Source: Galerina marginata
Lineage: Eukaryota; Basidiomycota; Agaricomycetes; Agaricales; Galerinaceae
Direction: 5' to 3'
NCBI GenBank assembly: GCA_023014335.1
Contig: JAECYW010000023.1
Location: 310,001-374,000 of the forward strand
Length of the DNA stretch: 64,000 nt
In this document: in pieces, positions 1 through 13,527 of the stretch
How the letters are laid out: the number at the start of each line of letters is the position of its first letter
Numbering within the stretch: the first letter of the stretch is position 1
Program-made: the position numbers and the translations under genes
The notes under the pieces: generated by a model
What the model saw: the letters and a program-made list of their open reading frames with translations, nothing else
What the model was told of the DNA's origin: nothing
Database searches by the model: none

Positions 1-1104
<1,104 letters not shown>

Positions 1105-1438
1105 CTAATCGAAATTGCACGCCGGTTCGTTGCTCCAAATCTGCTCCAAACAGACTGAAAGTGATAGGGCCTGACTACAACCCCTTATCGACGTCAATGC
1201 GTATAGAATGACCCCTAGAACTTAAATAAAGTGAGCGAAACTGAGGAAGTGTGGCAGTGGTGGTTGAAGGACAAGACGTCGAGCTGAATGCCGGGACGAC
1301 GATGTCACCCAATTAATTGTTGTCAGGGACTTCCTTATGTCATCATAAATCACGTGTTGTGACGGACCAATCCGGAATTTCTGCTCGCTGTCACCGTTGT
1401 TCGCGTTCACAAACAAATTTTGTTCAACCTCTACCACC

Positions 1439-1741
1439 ATGACTGCCTGGAGATCGTTGTTCACGTACGTTGTGAAGGGCTGTTGTCTGTCATATGTTCT
1501 GACCATTCTGAACTCCCAGCTACAATAAATATGCTCAAATCACTGCTCGTGCTCTTCGCGCGTCGTTGAAGGAGGAAGAACGTGTTATTGCTGAGAAGCG
1601 AGGTCTGACCAGCACAAGGTACCAGAGATGGGAGAACGGCGTCGGCGGGCAACAAGTGCGTTCTTCAAGCCTTAAAATGACCACTCGGAACTAATATTTC
1701 TTCAGGTCCTCGTCCAGGAGGAAATTGAGCAGAAGAAATAG
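1439..1741 (+). CDS. ATP15: Mitochondrial F1Fo ATP synthase subunit epsilon
   Basis: Small subunit of the F1 central stalk on the matrix side of the inner mitochondrial membrane. Three exons (1439-1464, 1520-1655, 1706-1741) join in frame to a 65-residue protein starting MTAWRSLFTYNKYAQITARA and ending EEIEQKK. The W-R near the N-terminus, YxxYxQITARALRxSLKEE and the later RYQRWENGVGGQQ match fungal epsilon subunits, and the length is typical (about 60-70). Donors are GTACGT and GTGCGT; acceptors are CCCAG and TTCAG. No single exon exceeds 46 codons, so simple ORF calling misses the gene. The start codon is preceded by CTACCACC, a good fungal context. Confidence 0.9.
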
Positions 1742-4037
1742 ACGGAGGGATACATTTTTTCAGAAACCTTCTGGAACCTAGAGCCATTCTTGTTTTGCAA
1801 CACCCTCTTCTTCCAGAAGATTCGTTATCTGGAATCACAAGTCGCAAATTCATCACTTCTTTATTTTCGATGGCCATAAAGCCCGCCTAGCTCAGCAATT
1901 GTTCCCTAAATCTGTCAGTTAAACTCGGTGAAAGTGACCATATGGAAAATTCGTTTGTCTTGTCCATGATTTTTGGACTAATATTGTATCCTCCGCCGAG
2001 AACGGTCGATCAGGGACATGTTGCTCTCGAGATACGTCGGACTCGGTTCAAATTACTCATCGATGAAGCCCCTGTGTTTTCCTCTGAGCGCTGATAGTCA
2101 ATGGTCTACTGATAAAGTTCGACTTTTGTCAGGGCAGTGCGTGGCTGTTATTGTTAAACCTCTTACCCAATTGTCCCCCGCAAGCGGCAGACAGGCGCTC
2201 GATGTCTATCATGATGGTGATCATGGTCATGGCAAACATGATGATTCCTTTTGACTAATCGTCTTCCATCTTTAGGATTATCCCCATCGCTTACCATGTC
2301 CTTCCTGGAATATGCTCGTGCTTATGGAGTGTCCCTCGCTGGCAGCGCAGCGTTGCTTTCTCGACAATGACTTTGATAGATACTCACGAGTACTCTCGAT
2401 TTTCGGCGGGATTTTTCTGATTTCTATCTATTTTGAAACCATTTGCCACCTGCGGTAATTTACTTGTGGTGCCTCGGACACCGGCGGGCAGAATCATGGT
2501 CATGCATGAGCCAGAAAAGCCATAGTTTCGCCGGTTTCACTTGTCGGCATTATCTACTTCGTGAATTGTCCCTGCAGCCTTCGCCAAGTGGCGCGCACAC
2601 GACAATTTCAGGATGACCGCGAAACACGAAAACATACTGGCAGACCTGGCGTTTCGCATCTCGCATCTCGCATGCGCAGGGACTCTGCTGCATGTCCCGC
2701 TCTGTCTTATGATGACTCTTATCCCGATTTTTTGGTGATCTGAAGGTGTAATCGTATATCAGCTTCGCGCTATGACTGTCGCCGAAGACTCGGTAACAAG
2801 GACAAGTACATTATAAGTAGCTCGACGACCTTGTGCACTAAAGCACCACACGGACGTTGTCCGTCATGGCCGGTTAAGCGACAGGCATCCAATGTCTCCC
2901 TCAGTTTGCTTAAGCGCCAACAATCAGAAAATGCACCACAAGGCCAAAGAATCGGTTGACGCACTCTAGAAACAGACTATCTGCGCCGTGCCCGGGAGAA
3001 GCTTTTTCTATCCACATGCTATGTCTGTTCCATGATACTTACATTAATGTTGATCTACCTTTCTCTCTTCGTGCACAGGGCACCCACCAAAAAATAGACA
3101 TCCGTCTCACCCGTCGCAGTAGACAGACGTTCATTTCACGGCGTACAATGCGCCGTGTATCTATACCGAACTGTAAACCTCTGATTGCCCCAGGGTGATG
3201 ACGAGAATGGTTGATAGCTTTTTCTCAAAGCACCTGGAGGATGTACGTATCACCCGGCGAGTGAATTTTTGTCAGCCCGAACGATAAGTACTTGTCCACA
3301 TAGCTCAGCATTCCTGTCTGGTAAGCTACGGCGTTATCCAACACCGGAACTCGAGGTCTCGGAAATTCTACTGGCGTCGAACCGGGTATTTCGTTGCCAT
3401 AGTCAAGAGGCCTAGGGCACATATGCTCGAAGGCTCCGGGAGCATGTTTGCATGAGAAATCTCAGTTGCTCATAGCAAGCACTTCGGTTAGCGTCATGCT
3501 CGTTTCTCAATCCCGGACGTGTGCAAACGAGTGCAGGGAACAAGTACCAAGGAAAGTCATAGGCTGTCCGCTCACGTTCGGGTTGGCGTTGATTCAAATA
3601 TATCGCGTTATTGCCATGGGAAAGGTGCGAGGTATGACCTAAACTAAGACTTGATATCTCTGGCCTTGATGAGCTCTCGCCGCAGACGGTCTGAAACGAC
3701 TTTTGACAAGTAGGCAGGCTGACAATTTGGTATTGAGAGGAAGTGGCATTATAATTGTACATGCTAATTGAGATATTGTACAGTTAACTGTGTGTGGACG
3801 GGCGGCATAATAACCATCGCAAAAGACCAAAAAAGAAAAAATGAGATACACCGACGATTAAAAAAGAAAAGGAAAGAAGTGGCGATGATGAAAACCAAAA
3901 AAGAGCTAATAAGATGAAGACGTGAATAAGGTGTATCATGGTTTTGGTGTTGGGACCGGTCGTGTGGGTATGGTCCGAAGGAGCGGCATCAAAAGGAGAG
4001 GTCATGAGCGGGGAGGGAATACGACGAGAACGGTTGC
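1742..4037. other. No supportable gene
   Basis: Only short, mutually overlapping ORFs occur on both strands. One plus-strand stretch near 2200-2250 is rich in H, D and G, but no adjoining exon supports it. I see no domain, tRNA or clear repeat. The right part is probably the 3' flank of the phosphatase gene. Confidence 0.5.
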
Positions 4038-4670
4038 TTATGACGGCGTCGAAAAGGGTGGGATGGGGTTAGCTATCGCTCGTCCTAGTGAAACCCTTGA
4101 ATATTCATGTAGTTGCTGGATGAACCCAAAGTTGGGATTCGCGACTCTCCTTTTGCTCTTGATAAATTGCACAGCATCTAATGGCGCCCAGTTGTACTGC
4201 GCCATTAGGAATGCAGCGACGACACTCACACTACGACTGACTCCTTCAGCACAGTGCACGAGCACACGAGCTTCTGGATTGGAGTTGAGCGCGTCCCGAA
4301 TAAATGCTGTCGTACTGGGCAGATGACCAGCGAGTTCTGCGAATGGTAAATCTTCGACGCGGACTTGCATTCTTACTGGCTGCATGGGGAGGAGGGAAGG
4401 TGGCGGTCGGAAGATGGTATCGGAGAGGGTGGAAAGGATGTGCGTTATGCGATACGATGTAAGGAGGGCAGGGTTCTCTGCGAATGCAAGATCGGAAATG
4501 TATAGACGAGGAATAATCTCGGTGACGTTCCTCGCTGGGCGAGAGTGGTATGACGGAGAGAACGGGGAAGCAGACGGCGGAGACGCCACTGGATTGGTGG
4601 GAGCTAATGACCATTGTTGAGGGTATTGGTGTGGGTGACCATGGCCTGAGCTTCCGCGGTGGTAGGACAT
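4038..4670 (-). CDS. Dual-specificity protein phosphatase (DUSP-type)
   Basis: Predicted cysteine-dependent phosphatase acting on phospho-Tyr/Ser/Thr. The single-exon protein has 210 residues: a proline/serine-rich N-terminus (about 1-45), then a compact catalytic domain starting NVTEIIPRLYISD, typical of DSPc domains. The active site VLVHCAEGVSRS contains the HCxxGxSRS signature with catalytic Cys and Arg, and the general-acid Asp is probably in the VEDLPFAE loop. The C-terminal helix region runs KSKRRVANPNFGFIQQL, as in other DUSPs. The frame is open upstream to 4862, but the Met at 4670 (MSYHRGSSG) gives the usual size, and the upstream residues look like 5' UTR. No docking domain is visible, so the substrate is unknown. 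Confidence 0.85.
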   Translation of the reverse strand: MSYHRGSSGHGHPHQYPQQWSLAPTNPVASPPSASPFSPSYHSRPARNVTEIIPRLYISDLAFAENPALLTSYRITHILSTLSDTIFRPPPSLLPMQPVRMQVRVEDLPFAELAGHLPSTTAFIRDALNSNPEARVLVHCAEGVSRSVSVVAAFLMAQYNWAPLDAVQFIKSKRRVANPNFGFIQQLHEYSRVSLGRAIANPIPPFSTPS

Positions 4671-6521
4671 ATTTTCGGGATGGGATTCGCGAGAGCTCGA
4701 GGGTCTACTTCTATCTTGGTGGCCCGGGTATAAAAGCGAAGATGACTGTAAGGAGTTGATGATCAGCGGCGCTCGGAATGAATGTGGAGGGAAGAGGAAG
4801 GGTATGATGGGATGAAGGAAAGAGAAGGTGTTGAGTTGGGACCAATTTAAAATAAAACACAATTGATGGCCCAGTGGCCCAAGCCTGGTGTATTTAGCAA
4901 CACCAGGTCAAAGTGCCTCGTAGTAGAGCAAAGCGCTAACGGATGACTTACCGGAGTAGGAGTCTTGACAAAGGACATTAGCGGGTTTGCAATTTGACCT
5001 CCGATGGTCCCGTAATAAGCGTTGTTTTTTTAATTGACGGGCAGCGGGTTCGAATTTTTTCTGGCGGGACAAACGGTCCAATGACAAGATCAATCAAGGT
5101 CTTGAATGTATTAAATGAGCAAGCAAGACGAAGACGCGTATATCGGAATGAAAGAAAGGCGGGAGGAAGGATGGGGATATATCCAATCAACGTCCAACTC
5201 TGAGGGGCCGGAGTCGACGGTGGGCACCCAAAGAAAGACCTAGATGCGAGATGGAGGAGATTATATGAATTTTCAAATAAACTCTAAAGGGATGCGATGA
5301 TTAACGGAAGGGAAGGGCAGGTATGATGATGATGTCGTTGATGGGTTCAAGAATCCAGGTCCGTTGAGCCTCAATAAGGTGTTTAAGGGAAGCAAGGAAA
5401 CCTCAGATCCAGCAGCAGTATTAATCCAAGATGGGGCTTCCGCAAGAGTTCTGTCGTGACGTCTGCCTGACGGGATGCTACTCCGGGAGTAGTCAGGAAT
5501 GAGGAAATTGAAAAACCATCAAAACCTGTCGTGCTTTTAAAACCACGTTTCGGCTTCTGCTATGCCCCTTGCCTTCCCATGGTGGTATGTTGGCGTGCTT
5601 TGCTTTGCACTGGTCAACGGGGTTTCGATCGGGCGACGGGAGCAAGCAACAGGTCTGGCATTTGTCAAAAGTGGTATTGTTATCCGGCCGTCAAGAATGA
5701 CAAAAATAACGGGGCCTCGGTCCACCTTTACACTTCGGATCTGTGAGAAGGCCCCCGAAGAAAGCTTCGGAAACTCGAGAGGACCTGAAGCCGCCAATAG
5801 AGCCAGGGCAAGCAGGCCAAAGCAGTGCTAATATCGGAACCTTGTGTGAACTGCATTGGCTAATCCGGAGCTCGGTCAGTAATAGTCATCGCCAAGAGAT
5901 CCGACGGGCACCCTACCGATACAAATCTCGAGTAATGATGTCCAACAACCAAAAGCTGTGTTGTGGAGGTTGGATTTGGGAAAAAAGCTCTTCCGCGCGA
6001 ACAGCCTCACGATTCCAGCTCCGCCAGTAGGCGCAAAATATATTAATTTCCATCATCGGATTTGTTTGATCTCTCCCAGGAGGATGCAATTCTACAAATC
6101 TTATCATTGATCCTTCGTGCTTTTACCCACCATCGGACCAACCTGTGATAGATAGAGTACACGATCCACCACTAGACATTTGACAATTGATGAATGATGC
6201 CAGCACAACCTCATCTGTGAAACTAAACCAATTGCAAAATGTGGGGTGGAGTCGGCTTCAACATTTTTGCAGTGATCTGCAAAGGGGTACTTGAGATAAC
6301 CGATATATATAATTACTATCCGCTACTCCACATACATTCTACGGCAGAAAGATTACTGCGAATCATGAACGAAAATAGGAACTGGGCATGGCTAAAAACC
6401 TTTTGAAAGTCGGTACAGAAGATGATAGACGAGTGAGAAGAACATCGGTCGTTCGTGAGGATCAATCGTGAAGCGAGACAAGAAAGACAAAGAGACAAGC
6501 GAGTGCCATGTCCAATTGTTT
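4671..6521. other. No supportable gene
   Basis: This holds the 5' flank of the phosphatase and the 3' flank of eIF4A. Short overlapping ORFs at 5531-6030 on both strands have no recognisable domain. A tRNA-like string near 5045-5075 (GGTTCGAATT) does not fold. Confidence 0.5.
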
Positions 6522-8231
6522 CTAGATAAGGTCGCTAGAGAAGCGCAAGGCACGGTGAGATCGAGATGTCAAGCTCGAAGAACAGTTAGACACTTACGCG
6601 ACGTTGAGAGGCATTTCGTCGATCTGAGTATTGTAGAACTCTGTATGACAGACCCATTTTAATCAGCGCCGAAGTTTTGACAGAGTAGGAAATACGTACG
6701 TTCAATGTCTCTCAGCATGCGAACGTCCTCAGTAGTAACGAAGTTAATAGCGACACCCTTGCGTCCAAAACGACCACCACGACCAATACGATGGATATAG
6801 TTCTCCCTGTTGGTAGGGAGATCATAGTTGATGACCAGAGACACTTGCTGGACATCGATGCCGCGGGCGAGGAGATCGGTCGTGATCAAAACACGAGATG
6901 ATCCGGAGCGGAACTCCTTCATGAGGACTTCACGTTGTTTTTGCTCCATGTCTCCGTGCTAAACGGGGTGTGTGGATTAGGGAACGTGTAGCGCGGAGCG
7001 GGGAACGTGGCAGAAGAGATACTCACCATGGCCGAAACAGTGAACTCACGAGAGTGCATCTTCTCGGTAAGCCAGTCGACTTTCCGCCTGGTGTTGCAGA
7101 AGATGACGGCTTGGGTGATGGTGACGGTCTCGTAGAGATCGCAAAGGGTGTCGAGCTTCCATTCCTCCTTTTCGACAGCAATGTAAAATTGCTTGATACC
7201 TTCAAGGGTCAACTCGTCACGCTTGACGAGGATCCTGACAGGGTCACGCATGAACTTCTTGGTGACCTCAAGCACATCAGCAGGCATCGTAGCCGAGAGC
7301 AGGACGACCTGGGTGTCTTGAGGCAGAAGTTGGAAAACTATAGCACCATTAGAAAGACAAAACAAAATCAGAGCAAATAACAGGCTAACCTTCGTAGATC
7401 TGGTCCTTAAAACCACGGGACAACATCTCATCGGCCTCATCCAGGCAGAAAATTTTGATGTTGTCGGTCCTGAGGGCCCTACGGTTGATCATGTCGAACA
7501 CCCGTCCTGGTGTGCCGACGACGACGTGAACGCCCTCCTGGAGCTTGGCCATGTCCTCGCGAACATTGGTGCCTCCGACACAGGCGTGGCATTCAATGTT
7601 CATGTAGTCGCCGAGAGCGATGACTACCTTTTGAATTTGCTGAGCAAGTTCACGAGTAGGGGCCAGGATCAAGGCCTGGGTGCCCTTGACAGACATATCC
7701 AACTGTGAGAGAATCAAAGTTAGCACCTACACCGACATACGTCTCCTTCAGGAATTCGTGGCGACAACTGACCTGCTGAAGGATAGAAATCGAGAAAGTG
7801 GCAGTCTTGCCAGTACCAGACTGTGCCTGTGCAATGACGTCGTGGCCTTTGACGACGGGAACGATGGCTCGCTGCTGGATAGCAGATGGGCGTTCGAAAC
7901 TACAAGTTATCGTCAGACCAACTTCGAAGCCCGAGACCAAGACAGCCTCACCCGTAAGCGTAAATTCCTCGGAGTAGCTCAGCCTTCAACTCCATGTTGT
8001 CGAAACTACGATGAGGGGTCCATATCAGACAAATTTTAGATCGCAGGAGATATCGCCCTCACTTGTCTACTATCTGGTCCCAGTTGGACTCGATCTCATT
8101 TTCGGCGACATCCTGAAGCTCTTCTCTGCAAAAAGTCGAAGAAAAGGTACAAGAAAAGAAAAAATCAGCTACCCGAGCGTGTGGGGCAGGGTAAAATCCC
8201 TCAGAAAAAAAAGCAGCACATACGTTGACAT
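6522..8231 (-). CDS. eIF4A: Eukaryotic initiation factor 4A (DEAD-box RNA helicase)
   Basis: ATP-dependent RNA helicase of the eIF4F cap-binding complex; it unwinds 5' UTR structure during translation initiation. Nine exons fit perfectly: 8231-8224, 8125-8063, 8005-7952, 7899-7773, 7702-7390, 7337-7027, 6958-6700, 6640-6598 and 6534-6522. They give a 396-residue protein, the family's normal length. Motifs: Q-motif region [19 protein letters not shown] (67-74), PTRELA (99-104), TPGR, DEAD (172-175), [19 protein letters not shown] and [13 protein letters not shown]. It starts [20 protein letters not shown] and ends EMPLNVADLI, both characteristic of fungal eIF4A. The first coding exon is only 8 nt and the last only 13 nt. 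The glutamine-rich open frame upstream of 8231 is taken as 5' UTR. Confidence 0.96.
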
Positions 8232-11184
8232 GAATGTGTTGTAGTTGCTGTTCCCAAGTGTCGACTGCTGTTGTCGACTGGTCTTGAGAAATAAAGTGGT
8301 TTATCAGAGTAAAGTTGTTGTAAATCGATGGGGTAGTCCTTGCGGTACTGGTCAACGTCGTCTTGAATAATTTTTTACCGTAGTGTCATCGGAAATTGCC
8401 GCGGCGCTTTTCAGACTCAGACATCATTGCGCTTCCGAATTGCTGCCCGATGATTGTTTTCTACTCATGTCGACAAAATTCAAGGCGCCTCCGATGTTTA
8501 TTGCGGCTCCGTTTTGGATCTGTGCTTGGGCTATGGCCAGTAAAAGGAACTGGGATATTTGGTTTCTGTCTTTTGCCTTGAAACGATTTTGACAGTTGAG
8601 ATCGGAGCATCTGCCCTGGTCCTCGAAGCAGCTTGGACCTGCATGTGTCCATACCTTCCTGGAATGGGTAATAAGTTTGGGGTGCATTGTCCTCTGGAAA
8701 TTCTACGCTCTGACCTGGAGGAACTTGACCGCATCACAGGCTCACAGCGTACGATTTACGCACGACCCGTGGTTTGTTGGCCCTGCTAATGTTTATGAAT
8801 CCTAGGCATATTCGCCGATATTTCCGTTTGGAATGTTTCGTGAATCCTTAGCCAGGTCGCAAGCTGGAAACCCGCCCTAGACGCATCACAGTGCAGAGGT
8901 AATCCACCGTATAAACGCCGTCTCCAAGGCCTCTCTTGTCGCGATCCTATGGCCATATCAAATCTCAAGGAAAACGGAATCCATCCAGCCCTTCTGATAG
9001 AATCGCCACGGCCACAGCCAAAAGGTTGCTTGTTGCGTTAACTTGTCTAGCCGTATCTAAGTCACCGCATCTTTCTCTGTACCGCTCGCACTGGACGAAT
9101 AGATTTTAAAATGGCTAGCTCTATGTATGGTGTCGATTCGACATTTTTAGCTTTTGGACGGCGGTGCAAACTCTTGAGTTAATTAAAACAGAGAAAGAGG
9201 GACGGTATCTTATCACCCTTCAATTCTTTTCGGACATAACCTATCTCGTGCTTTGGTTACTGAAGTATATGTTGTTGTTTTCGCTTCTGATGCGTAAAAT
9301 TAAAGATAGCCTCAGCGCACGCTTATTCAGCCTCCGTTGAACTACGACGACATCTCGCCTAGGGTCACGATCCCTGTGCTACTTTGGTGCTCGCTCACTA
9401 GAACGGCAGTCTTTTCTCTCTCCCTGCGTTTTGAATTGATGTGTGCGTTTTATCTCCCTGCACTGCTTCGACGTCCATTCAAGCTTTACAACATCTCTGA
9501 AACTGCCCCCGTGGGCTTCTTTCTCCACTGTTGAGTCTAGGCATTTAATTATCAGACATCAGAGGCGCCATCTTCCAATTTGAGTTGAGGTGGGGCTGAG
9601 GACACGTTGCTTCGACAGACTGACAACTCCTGACGAACAATCATGAGGATAGACATGCCCCATTTTAGTGCATTAGGCCCTCTTTTGCTGTCCAAAATTT
9701 CCGTTCTGTTTTGTCTTCAACGTCTGCAAGGCCCAACAAGTCAGAGGGCTTACTAAAAATGTCCTTGCGACCTTATATTTGACTGACGTTCCAAGCTAAG
9801 GCTACCTGCCCATCGGTGAAAGCAACTTGACATTGACAAGGCTCGGTCAAGGCCGCCCAGTGATTTCACCCCAATTTTTCCAAGTCAGCCCGCTCCTATG
9901 TGCCAAAATACAAATTTTCAACACCGTCGCGGTCGTTTGATTCTTCTCTAAGAAGATCACCACTTGTAAGAATTTCTGTTGGCGCGAACCATGTTCTGAT
10001 ATCATTCATTTCGCCTTTTTTCAGGTTCTTTTCGTTTCTTTTGACATTTGTGGTGAGCTCATCAAATATTCACTGATTTGGGTGATCTGCTCATGGGCTT
10101 AGTTATTTCCGTACGACCTTAGCGTGTATTCGAACTGATAGATGGTTCCGTTTCGCTTCCGCAAATCAATTTTTCCTGCCACGACTTCCGTTCCGTGACC
10201 ATGCATCCCGCCCCGACAACTACTCCGATCCTTCAAGATGAATCAGCTAATTCTAGTCCCGGTCCGAAGATTCAGCGAGCCCCACTGCCCAGGCACCGTC
10301 CTAAATGACCAATAGGCAGCATTCAATACGACTGCTGAGCTGTTTGAGTTTGTTCGGTGCTCATTGATACACATCGGATTTTCTGAGGGCCATTCACTCA
10401 TCATGATCATCAAACAGGTGGTACCTCAAGGCAAACCTCAAGGCCACCTCGGCTGGGAAAGTGTTATCCCATTCTGTTCTCTGCTCCCAGCCTGCGCTAG
10501 ATGACATCACATTGGAATGACAATCCCCCAGCTGCACTGCCATGCAAGGAACAAAATGGCTCAAAGATTCGCCGACGCATTCCGCCAAGGGCGGCGAATA
10601 GCTTAGTCGACGAAAATACCTCGGATCCCAATGACTGACTAACACGAGTGACTAAACCCCTGTTATGGCTATACATACATTCACTGTGAGGGGAGGTTTT
10701 GAATTGCAGCCCCGACTCGGACACTTCTTACATGAGTAAATGCTTCTCTTCCTGCGTCTTTACCCACACGACCATGCGTTGCGTCAGCCCGAATAAATGT
10801 GTCGATGAAACTCGATCTGGTATTGTATGAGAGCGGCCGACCAGGAGGCTGTATCTCAACTATCCGACAATCTGTCCCCAACATCGATTCGCCAACGCCT
10901 TTGAACTTTGGAGTTGAGGAGCATCAAATCTATGGGGAAGGTTTAGGCGATCAAGAAACGTTGTGATGTCAACAATGCAGGAGATCATCTATTTCAGTTC
11001 GAGTTTGGCTAATATTATCTAACGCCTCTACTAGTCGGCAGCATCCAGTTGAATACGTCAGGGATGCCAGCGTCTATCTACTATTGGTAGGTTCCCTGTG
11101 ATTGGGCCAGCTTCATCAGGAATTCCTGGGTGATTGACTGAGAACTCGAATCCCGGGAGTTTGCCACATAGAAGTTATTTGCCC

Positions 11185-11199
11185 ATCTATCTATCTATC
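11185..11199. repeat. (ATCT)n microsatellite
   Basis: Nearly four perfect ATCT units in tandem within the gene-poor stretch. Trivial simple repeat. Confidence 0.8.
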
Positions 11200-12369
11200 C
11201 AAGTATAAACACTCATAAGATTGAAACTTTAACTGCACGAATACAACGTGTTGATTCCGTCAGAATGTACAAGAAATGAGCAATCACCGCCTATCTGGCC
11301 CGGCTTGAACGCCTCTTGACCAAGATTTCCGGCTGTTATTAAAAAATACACCAACAGCCTCAAATGGAACTAGAGCACACAGAGGCACCCGAGCGAGTAG
11401 CCACTGATGTCCTAAAATATTGTCGGCCTGGGCGGGGAGATGATTGCTGTGAAGATAAAGACAATTCCGAGCCTTTGGTCTATATTTAATCGTTACTCAT
11501 GATGTGATTTATTTCTGCATCGCCGACCCAGCACCTAGGTTCCTAGAAGGTAAATCATCGCCGACATTGCTGTAAGCCGCAGTCTTAAGCCGCAGCACCC
11601 ATAACATTAGCGTGGACAATGGCAGTCCAAGGTGACGTCTACTGTAAAGCGAAGCATCAAAGGTCGGCCGATCAATATTTCCACCCTCGGCCAGTGTCAG
11701 CAGAGTCAAAAGATGCAGTTCTTAAGCAATGTGATTGAACAGCCGTATATGTTGTCATGAATCTCAACGTATGAGGGCATGTACAGCCAAAGGCCGGCGT
11801 CTTGAGAATTTAAGCGCCCATGTGACTATGACCTCTCACGAGGGTCCGGTGTGAAATCATGAAATATTTCTGGAACTTTTCGTGAACTTCGCCCGCGTCA
11901 AGCGGCTGAAGTAAAGTTAAGCTATGAAAGCTTTACCAAGTCGCAGAATCCTTTTACCCAGTGCAGAAACGGTGATCGGGCGTGGTCGACCGTCATCTGA
12001 TCGGCTATAGTTCTTCTAAGTAATTGACAAATCCAACCGCGTCGACCGCGTTTGGTCAAAATAATCTATGCATGTCATGGTAAAATGGCTGCATACCGGG
12101 ACGAATATACACCTAGGTCAAAAAGTAAGAGTACGATTCTTTTTCAAAAGGGGATGCTTCGCTTCATAATAGCCCCGATTTGGCACCCAGCCGTCAATAA
12201 CACAACAAAGCATGGTCTCCAGCAGCTTAACACGTTAAAGTGACCTAAGTGACATAAATGAGGTGTAGTTTTCCTGATGACATGACTGAACCGGCCTCTG
12301 ACTGAACCGACCTCATGCTCAACGCGATCTTCAGCAGTAGGACCGATCTCGCCCAGATGTCCTTAGAGG

Positions 12370-12936
12370 TTAAACAACACTGGCCCAGCGGAATGGGCCC
12401 AATGCCAAAGTGCGAGAAATCTCTAACATAAAGTAGGCAATTAGTACCTCGAAATAAGGTAAACCCCACGCATTTGGAAACCCTAGGTTTCTGTTGAACA
12501 TCTTGATAAGGTGTCGGTGTCTGCAGGCCAGCGTGTGGCCACTGGTATGTAGAGGCGGAGCTTTTCTGTTTGGCAGACTGGAAGTTGATCCACGTCTTCC
12601 GGGAAAGAGGGTCGGCGGAGATTTTATGACGGTAATTCTGTACTCCCCAGCAGGCTGTAGCATGGCCTGTATGACAGAAGAAAGGATCTTCGGCTGTGCA
12701 TTGGGCAGTCGATAATTGGACGCTGAGACACGTCTCCAGGCGATGATGTTCAAACGGGGATGAAAAGCTGTTGGTGAATTAAGATGCCCTTTTCTTGGCG
12801 CAAGATACAGCGATGCATTGTTCGTATAATTTCCGAAATTCCGGGATGTTGGCTTAATGGGAGTGAGGATAGGACCACGGAGAGTGGACATTAAAACCCA
12901 CAGAGATGGGTTGTAAATGGAAAGCAGCACCAACAA
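12370..12936 (-). CDS. Hypothetical ORF, 188 codons, doubtful
   Basis: Uninterrupted frame starting at an ATG (MLVLLSIYNPSLWVLMS), hydrophobic at the N-terminus and near the C-terminus. No domain is recognised and no adjoining exon is visible. A 73-codon ORF lies on the other strand over the same bases. It is the longest open frame in an otherwise empty 5 kb region, which is the only reason to list it; it may be chance. Confidence 0.2.
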   Translation of the reverse strand: MLVLLSIYNPSLWVLMSTLRGPILTPIKPTSRNFGNYTNNASLYLAPRKGHLNSPTAFHPRLNIIAWRRVSASNYRLPNAQPKILSSVIQAMLQPAGEYRITVIKSPPTLFPGRRGSTSSLPNRKAPPLHTSGHTLACRHRHLIKMFNRNLGFPNAWGLPYFEVLIAYFMLEISRTLALGPFRWASVV

Positions 12937-13527
12937 TAAACACGACAGTATGAAACGCTGGATTAAAGGATCAGACGAGCTAAGCTAAATAACGCCAGAA
13001 TGGAGGGCACAGTTTTGACGAACTGCGCTAAGACCAGCCTCTCGAACCACCAGTTTCAAACCGCTATGCGCCGATTACGACACTTCCGAGAGGGATCGTT
13101 TGGGTCGTCGATATTATTTTTCCTGTGTATAAAATGGACGAGCCTCCAATTTAGGTTAGACGATGTCTTTAAAATACAAGCTTCCAGTGCAGATGGCTGA
13201 AGGCCGGGAAACGGTAATTCGGTGGGCTAGCAAGTTCGCAACAAGTACCGATTTTTTGAATCCGTTTATTGTCCATTGGGGCCAAAAACAAGTACCGATG
13301 CTACTGGCAGTCCGCACATTTTTAGCAATTTTTCCGATAGAGGATTTGCAAGAAAGCTAAGGTCTATATGGCCGTCATACAGAGTAACGTTAACGGGGGT
13401 GACGAAGATTCTGGCAGTGGAATACCAAAGCGTTGTTCGAGAGGGAGGAGGCAATGTTACAATAGCGGCAACCGATCGTGCTTGATGACTCTGTATTGAC
13501 CTTAATTTAGGACGGTGTCGACTTCCG

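Larger units (their letters stand above)
8232..13527. other. Gene-poor stretch, no confident gene
   Basis: About 5.3 kb with only short ORFs (mostly under 100 codons) on both strands and no recognisable domain or joined exon set. There is a small TCTA microsatellite at 11185-11199. The longest minus-strand ORF (12370-12936) is listed separately at low confidence. Stretches such as 9540-10390 are essentially ORF-free. Confidence 0.5.

Noticed and set aside
2018..2254. His/Asp-rich ORF ending HDGDHGHGKHDDSF, considered as a copper-transporter N-terminus
   Set aside because: No transmembrane exons follow and the frame stops at once; low complexity only.
4727..4736. GTATAAAAGC on the plus strand near the phosphatase start
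   Set aside because: A TATA box on the wrong strand for the leftward gene, with no rightward gene downstream.
5028..5075. tRNA-like GGTTCGAATT string
   Set aside because: The T-arm does not pair (GCGGG against TTTTT) and no D-arm or anticodon arm fits.
10201..10308. Short ORF MHPAPTTTPILQDESANSSP...
   Set aside because: 35 codons, no homology or exon context.
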